Shown here: positions 58,190 through 64,000 of the stretch, in pieces
How positions within the stretch are numbered: position 1 is the stretch's first letter
Layout of the letters: each line of letters begins with the position of its first letter
DNA from: Cenococcum geophilum 1.58
Lineage: Eukaryota > Ascomycota > Dothideomycetes > Gloniales > Gloniaceae
Direction: 5' to 3'
Assembly: GCA_001692895.1 (NCBI GenBank)
Contig: KV748233.1
Location: 62,001-126,000, forward strand
DNA length: 64,000 nt
Position numbers and translations under genes: made by a program
Notes under the pieces: model-generated
Seen by the model: only the letters and a program-made list of their open reading frames with translations
Database searches by the model: none
What the model was told of the DNA's origin: nothing

Positions 58190-60780
58190 AAGTTTAGATA
58201 CCAGATTAGGGTAGACCTAAAAATTAAGCTCTTCTCCTAAAAGAACTAAGCCTTAATAGCCGTAAATACGGTCCTAATTTTAGAGAAGATTAGCACCAAT
58301 CTAGATATAGGTAGGATTGTAATAGTAACGTCTCCTATTATATTCTTACTACTAGGTTTAGTACCTAAAGCGGATAGGGGATAGCGCCGTATTTATAACT
58401 TATTCTTACTATTTAGCCAATCTGTTAACAACTTAATCCCTATAGTATTTACTATACTATAATATTTAATAGTTAATTAGGTTCTCTAATACGTTATATA
58501 TATAGGCCGTAGTTATATAATTATTAAGAGGGATATTAAGGACGCCTTTTAGAATATCCTACTTTTTATTAAAGCTTAACGCCTTATAGGGTTCTCCTAG
58601 AAGGGTATAGTATATTTTAAACATTACCTCTTATTCAGCCTTTAAACTGCACCCTTTTTATTTAATCTTTTTGCGGAGGGATTTTACTAGATACTTATCT
58701 AATATATTCTAAACACCGCCTTAAAGTACTATCTAAATAACTTTATCTTTATACTCTCTAACGCTTCTATCCTTTCTTAATTACTTAGTATATATAACTA
58801 ATTAAGTAATAAATTAGGCATCCCATAAAATGAATTAAAGAATATTAAAAGCACTATGGCTAAAGTCCTAGGTTATATTATAGATACTCTAAAGTCTAAG
58901 CTATATCTTTCTCCTTTAAAATAGGCTATTATAATTAAGGAGATTAATAAAGTGTTAAGTGGTAGATCCCTAACGCTAGTTTAGAGTTAAAAACTAGCTA
59001 ATAAACTCGCTTAGAGCGCCTAGGTAATTAGGCTTAGGCGTTTATATAACTGCTCTATTTAGGAGTTTATCTCTACTTTTATAAAGGTAGATAGTTATCC
59101 TTACTAATAGCTAATAGCTGAACTTTGCTAAGACTTATTATAGTAAAGGGATGCTCTTACCCTTTTAAATAGTATCCTCTTTTTTAATAATACGGATTAA
59201 AAATAACTCTATCTCTTTTTAGATATATTTAGGATTTTTAGTTATAGGGCCTTCTTCTTTTTTAAGGATTCTTAAGGGATAATATAGCCGCCCTATTTAG
59301 TATCTCTACCTTAAAACAATTCTTTAAGCTACTACCCTAATATAGAATACCGCCTTACCCTAATTAATAAGTGGGAGGTCTAAGCAATTATAACCTTATT
59401 CTAGCTTTAGGTAACGTAGTAGGAGTATAGCTTAGTTTATATTTATATAAATAATATAGTAGCACTCTTAGAATTCTAGAATATAGTAGTAAAAGGATTA
59501 GGTAATTACCCGCTCTATAAGATCCTCTAATTAACTATAGCCTATAATATTACGCTCTATACAGAGTAAGTTTCCTCTATAGAAAACGGGCTAGCTAATA
59601 CTCTATCCCATTTTAATTATAATAGGGTGTTATTACTATATCCGCATTAGGATATTTCTAATTTACTGTTACTATACACTTCTTTATTATATTTAATTTA
59701 ACACTAAAATAGAAGACCTAGTCTCTCTTAAAGACCCTCTACCTAATTTCTAGATTAAGATAAAAGCCCCCTTAGAATGCTTCGGCTAACTATTATAGTA
59801 TAGCCTCTCTAATAGAATAAGAGATTTATACTGTCCCGTAATTAAGAGTTAGGAGGGCTACTATAACTTTTACGAAGTGGTAAAGTACTTAGTGCCCCTC
59901 TATTACCTAGAAGAATGGATTACCTAATAAATTTTTAGTAATACTAGTCTAGGAATAAGCTATATTAAGCCTACTATAGTTAAAGCCTACGTCTCCGCAA
60001 TTTAATCCTACTATATTAACGCTAATTATAATACCTCCGTCTTTAATAATCTTATTATTAAGAGGATCCTAGACGGTGTAATATCTATAAATTCCTCTAC
60101 TATAGCTAAAAGATTACTAATTACTAAAGATATTCTTACCTAATTAGTTACCCTAAATGCCTAATCCGTTAAGGATCTTAACTTTAACGCCGCCGTTACT
60201 ACGGCCTTTATGGGATTTCTTTATTTAGGCGAGATTACCTATACTAAGGCTTAGAAAGATAGCTACGCCTTCTTTACTATAAAATATACTAAAAACGATA
60301 TAACGCTAGTAGAGGACTATATAATATTATATCTAAAGCGTAGTAAAACGGACGTTAATTACTAAGGAGTCTTAATTATAATTACCGCTTTAGGGCAACC
60401 TAAATACGCAGTTTAAGCTATAAAACACCTATTTAAAAATAACCCCTAACCTAGAAACGCCCCTTTTTTTTTACTTTAAGAGATTAGCCTTTATAAGCTA
60501 CGCGGTTAGAAATAAGCTAAAGTATAAAGTTGCCGCTCTCGGCCTTTACTCTAAGCTCTATAATAAATATTTATTTTAGAAAGGTGCTGCTTAATATACT
60601 TAAGATAACAGTTTTATAAACGGCTAAATATAGTAACTGGGCCAGTGGTCCTTATAAGCATTCTAGCTTTACTATTTATTATTCCTAAAAAACCTATTTT
60701 AGCTAAGTATAAACTTCTAATATAGAACGCTAATACCGTTCTTATTATTACTCGCCCTAGATATAATAGGCGAAGGTATT
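58190..60780 (+). pseudogene. Ngaro copy B reverse transcriptase / tyrosine recombinase remnant
   Basis: Collinear with 51240-53840. It has the same reverse transcriptase and recombinase landmarks with its own set of RIP stops. Both catalytic Asp codons of the YxDD box read Asn, as in copy A. Confidence 0.72.
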
Positions 60781-60917
60781 TAGGCATAATAGCGTATAGG
60801 AGTGCCTATTTTAGTACTCTAATATATTAACTTAAATCTCTCCTTTCCCCCCCTTTTTTATTATTTATTTTTTCTTCCCCCTACTCTACCTTATATAGTA
60901 CGGGCGCTATACTTCTA

Positions 60918-61063
60918 GATCTATAGGCATTATATTTAGTTAAGGCAGGGCAATCCCCTATAAATAGCCTTACGAATATACCTATTCTTAATTAATGCCT
61001 TTAAGCCCGTACCCACTAATTAGATTAATTAATCCTCTTCTCTATAAGCGTATAAATAATAGA
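60918..61063 (+). repeat. Ngaro copy B, repeat B1
   Basis: 146 bp, same length as the other three B repeats. It ends TATAAATAATAGA 2 bp before A2. Confidence 0.82.
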
Positions 61064-61065
61064 TA

Positions 61066-61169
61066 GATATGTCTATGTGGCTAAGCGAGCACTATAGCAG
61101 CACCCCTATATTTTAGTAATACTAATATTATTAACATTTACAAAATTAAGCCTTGCTTGCTTGCTTTCC
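61066..61169 (+). repeat. Ngaro copy B, repeat A2
   Basis: 104 bp, GATATGTCTATGTGGC to TTGCTTGCTTTCC, the same spacing to B1 and B2 as in copy A. Confidence 0.82.
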
Positions 61170-61246
61170 CTCCCACCTATACCTTTTTCTTTAGTTGTAT
61201 ATTTTGGGCTTTATAAATAGATACTATAGTGATATGCTTACGTATA

Positions 61247-61392
61247 GGTCTATAGGCATTACGTTTAGTTAAGGCAGGGCAATCCCCTATAAATAGCCTT
61301 GCGAATATACCCATTCTTAATTAATGCCTTTAAGCCCGTACCCACTAATTAGATTAATTAATCCTCTTCTCCATAAGCGTGTAAATAATAGA
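61247..61392 (+). repeat. Ngaro copy B, repeat B2
   Basis: 146 bp, right boundary of copy B; the sequence after it differs from that after copy A, supporting a true element end. Confidence 0.82.
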
Positions 61393-62130
61393 TTGTCTAT
61401 CTATCTAACCCCTGCTTTAAACTCCTAAAAAACCTTAATAAGGAAAAAACATAACTAGAGAAAAGATGTGAGGATTGCTAGAAGACCTATTAAAAGCCTA
61501 CTAGAAGCATATTAGTAACTACCTAGGCTAATATAGGGATTTTTATACAACTTTGCTTTTAAGCCTTTATACTAGTCTGTAATTAATTATAAGTATTATA
61601 AGCAATTTAGTGTTCTAGTATAGTTCCGTAAAACCTTTTAGTATAGAATTTAATGTATAGAGCCTTGGCTTGCCGTTGTCTTTAACTGCTAAGATATAGT
61701 CTATAATCCTTTCTTATAATCCTTTTCTTATAATCCCCTGCATCACTAACGCATTACTCCTATATTTACCCTTAGGCTATTAAATACGGTTAAGGTATTA
61801 ATCAGTTAGTTAAAGAGACTTGTCTCTTAAGATTTGGTATATATAGTTTTAAATTTAGTGGTCCTGTGCCGTATATTTGGCGTAATTCTACTACCTAGCA
61901 AATAGGGACACTTTGCGATAGTAACTATAGCTATTATGCGATTATTAAGAACGTCTATAACGTTAATCTTTAATACTATAGTATTGTTTTAGGTATAATT
62001 TAACCTATATGCGTCTTTAATTGACGTCTTAATTGCCTTCCCCCGGCCGCGTAGTTAGTTTTTGTAAAGAAGTAACGTCTTAGCCACCTAGACGAGACAG
62101 CCACCCACCCGAGACAGTGCACGGACCTCC
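61393..62130. other. RIP-affected sequence of unknown origin
   Basis: 740 bp, TpA-rich and CpA-poor, between Ngaro copy B and the pogo element. It contains short TCCTTTTCTTATAAT repeats near 61700. No coding remnant was recognised. Confidence 0.4.
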
Positions 62131-62204
62131 TACGAAAATCAAAATCAATTTGATATCAAAATCGACCCCAAAATCAACCCCAAAGTCAACCTAAATCTAC
62201 CCTA

Positions 62205-63950
62205 TTATATAAATACACTATAATCCATTGGTAGTTCCTTCCAAACCTTCTTTGCAAAGGTAATAGCCCCCCGTAATGCAGCCTTCCTTTCCTTTACCCT
62301 CTTCTCTTCCTGTTCCTTTTGAAGCTTTTTATCGTTCTTCTTCTGTGCCTCTGCTACTAATAAAACTCGTGCCTTCCCATAGGCAGCTCTTGTCTTACTA
62401 ATACGCTCCTTCTTCTGTCTTTCAAGAAGCTCCTGATTTGTTCGCTTAAGGATTATATTATCAGCTACCGTACTTAATGTAAACTGCCGAATATTATGCA
62501 CAACTTAAGAACGTAGGGGTGATGCACCTTGTAAGAGCTGCCTAAATATTTTAGTAAGTCTCTCCTCTACGGAAGGAGACACGGGTATATTAAATTTATA
62601 GCCATTCTTGTCTGTAAAGCTTATACAGGAAGGAGTTATTGGCTGAATCTTTTTTAAAATAACCGAAGGGTTAAACAGTAGAAGGCCAGTTACCCGCCAT
62701 GCACTTGCTATATTAGTTAATGATATAGCTTCGTCTCGTGCAGCTTAGTAATACTTAAGGAATATAGGCTTAGTAATATTAACAGCTCCATAGAAGGCGA
62801 AGTCGTGGAGGCGTTTTTAATAGGCTTTTAATAAGGGGCTGAATATGCCAACATCTAGGGGTTAAAGTAGGTGTGTCGAATGAGGTGGTAGACAGAGAGG
62901 GATAATCTTATAAGCCTCGCAATACTCAATAAATTGCATTGACACGTGGCTCTCGTGTCCGTTAAGAATTAATAGGCGATAGATTCCTTAAAGGCGTGGC
63001 TCTGTATACTGGTTAAAGTGTTTTAACTAATTAACTGCGATGTCCGAATTTGTCCACCCTGAATCGCTTACTTGAATCACTGTCTCGCGATCAAGTCCAG
63101 GTGATATCCAAGATCGTTGCATTTGCTTTCCTTAAAAGATAAGGTAGGGAGGTAATCGATATTGACCTCCTAATTGACCTCCTGATTGACTTCCTGATTG
63201 ACCTCCTGATTGACTTCCTGATTGACCTCTTGATCGATTTCCTGATTGACCTCCTGATTGACTTCCTGATTGACCTCCTGATTGACCTCCTAATTGACTT
63301 CCTGATTGGCCTCCTGATATGCACTCAATAATAGACACCCAATCGCGATTGCCCGGCTCTGTAATAAAGGCTTAAGCCTCTAATCGAGGAACAAGCACCT
63401 TAACCTTATCGCCTAACCCCATTACAATTCCTTTCTCATCCATATTGTATTGATCGCCTAGGGGAATTACGTACTTGGTAATAGTAGCTTTATAGAGATT
63501 AAACCACTCTTTAATAATCTCTGGATCCTTAGTATCCTTTTGCTTTTAATTAAGGCCTCGGGCGAATTAAGCTTTAAGCTCTAGGTGTCGGGTAAGGAAG
63601 TTTTTATACCAGTGTTGGCCAAGCTCTAGAGGACGCTTCTTTACAGTAAGGATACTTTTGGCCATAGATTCGAGGTGTTAAATTTAAGGTGGCTAACCCC
63701 AGGCTCCCATTATATTGATCCATTTAACTAGGGAGTCCTCCTTAATAACTGAGAGCTTTTAAAGCTTTTGGTGATACTCCTTACTTAATTAGCGGCCGTT
63801 GCGACAATGGTAAATAGAAGAAGGTAATAGATCGTATATTCGGGCAAGCAAACGGCCAGATTGATTAGGATTGGCTTCCAATAATTAAAGAACAATTTGC
63901 ATTCGATCTTCTTGGCCAAGCAACAGCAATTGGGGGGTAGTAGAGGACAT
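62205..63950 (-). pseudogene. Fot1/pogo DDE transposase, RIP-inactivated, with internal minisatellite
   Basis: Start at 63950 (MSSTTPQLLLLGQED), end at 62205 (VWKELPMDYSVFI). Recognisable parts on the minus strand are an N-terminal helix-turn-helix region, the start of the DDE domain (EPGNRDWVSIIE), LILNGHESHVSMQF and LPPHSTHLL-x-PLDVGIFSP of the catalytic core, and the Lys/Glu-rich C-terminus (ERISKTRAAYGKARVLLVAEAQKK) typical of Fot1 relatives. Several in-frame TAA/TAG codons lie where Gln is expected, for example after QEDRMQIVL and in HLL-x-PLDV. The last 98 codons are open. A 12-bp repeat array lies inside the DDE domain, so the frame is about 580 codons instead of about 540 in Fot1. Confidence 0.85.
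63157..63320. repeat. 12-bp minisatellite inside the pogo transposase
   Basis: About 13-14 units of GATTGACYTCCT (on the coding strand AATCAGGARGTC, Asn-Gln-Glu-Val in the transposase frame). It lies directly after the VSIIE motif of the DDE domain. It also creates open IRRS and SGGQ repeat frames that are not genes. Confidence 0.9.
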
Positions 63951-64000
63951 AGTGGTGATGTAGTAGAGGAGTATTTTGATGTTTTGATTTTGATTTTCGT

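Larger units (their letters stand above)
56655..61392 (+). mobile_element. Ngaro-type tyrosine-recombinase retrotransposon, copy B (uninterrupted, RIP-mutated)
   Basis: 4738 bp in the same orientation and arrangement as copy A: A1 56655-56758, B1 60918-61063, A2 61066-61169, B2 61247-61392. It is collinear with copy A throughout, and in the stretches I aligned nearly all differences are C/T or G/A transitions at CpA/TpG or TpA sites. It has the uninterrupted sequence at 57719-57723 (CTAGC once) where copy A carries the chromovirus. The catalytic His codon of the recombinase GH box, kept in copy A, reads Tyr here (60565). Confidence 0.82.
62131..64000 (-). mobile_element. Fot1/pogo-type DNA transposon ending at the window edge
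   Basis: Inverted ends CGAAAATCAAAATCAA start at 62133 and, on the complement, at 63999. TA precedes the left end (62131-62132) and the T of the right TA is the last base of the window, so the element would be 1867 bp, close to the size of Fusarium Fot1. A transposase remnant fills the minus strand. The second base of the right TA lies outside the window. Confidence 0.85.

Noticed and set aside
63157..63320. CRISPR-like array
   Set aside because: The units are 12 bp and abut directly with no spacers, in eukaryotic DNA. This is a minisatellite.
63091..63338. Two overlapping minus-strand IRRS/SGGQ repeat ORFs
   Set aside because: These are off-frame readings of the minisatellite within the pogo transposase; the transposase frame reads NQEV.

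Overview
The window comes from the nuclear genome of a filamentous ascomycete (Pezizomycotina; I cannot place the class). The signs are short GT-AG introns of about 50-85 bp, a RID-type cytosine methyltransferase, a Zn2Cys6 regulator, a bifunctional ARG5,6 gene, a HET-NACHT-WD40 gene, and transposons that carry the CpA-to-TpA scars of repeat-induced point mutation (RIP).

Bases 1-37,700 are mostly ordinary gene-bearing DNA. In order: a 5'-truncated RID-like DNA methyltransferase (+); a Zn2Cys6 transcription factor (-, 3 exons); a long GC-rich gene-free stretch; a DUF2461 protein whose 8 exons spread over 3.4 kb because three introns are swollen (-); TYW3 (+), sharing a 173-bp promoter interval with it; a SAM methyltransferase with a histidine-rich insert (+); ARG5,6 (-); a synaptobrevin SNARE (-); a GPI-anchored GH76 Dfg5/Dcw1-like enzyme (+); a decayed membrane-protein region (27.8-30.4 kb); an acyl-protein-thioesterase-like hydrolase (-); a fold-back DNA transposon with a 9-bp target duplication and 12-bp minisatellites (32.2-33.8 kb); a six-C2H2-finger protein fused to a REX4-like exonuclease fold that has lost its catalytic residues (+); and an SHB17-like histidine phosphatase (-, 4 exons).

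Bases 37,700-43,500 are accessory. They hold a hairpin MITE flanked by TA and a HET-NACHT-WD40 (HNWD) gene whose near-identical WD40 repeats contain two compensating indels and a stop. This gene is bracketed by a diverged inverted repeat.

Bases 43,510-64,000 are a RIP-ruined transposon nest. Two copies of a Ngaro-type tyrosine-recombinase retrotransposon (split direct repeats A1-B1-A2-B2, 4.74 kb) are present. The first is interrupted by a 6.2-kb chromovirus (Ty3/gypsy) with 211-bp LTRs and a 5-bp target duplication CTAGC; the second supplies the intact empty site. A LINE relic lies between them, and a Fot1/pogo element with an internal 12-bp minisatellite ends at the last base of the window.

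The two halves are linked: a RID-family enzyme is encoded at the left end, and the damage that RID-dependent RIP is known to cause in other fungi fills the right end.
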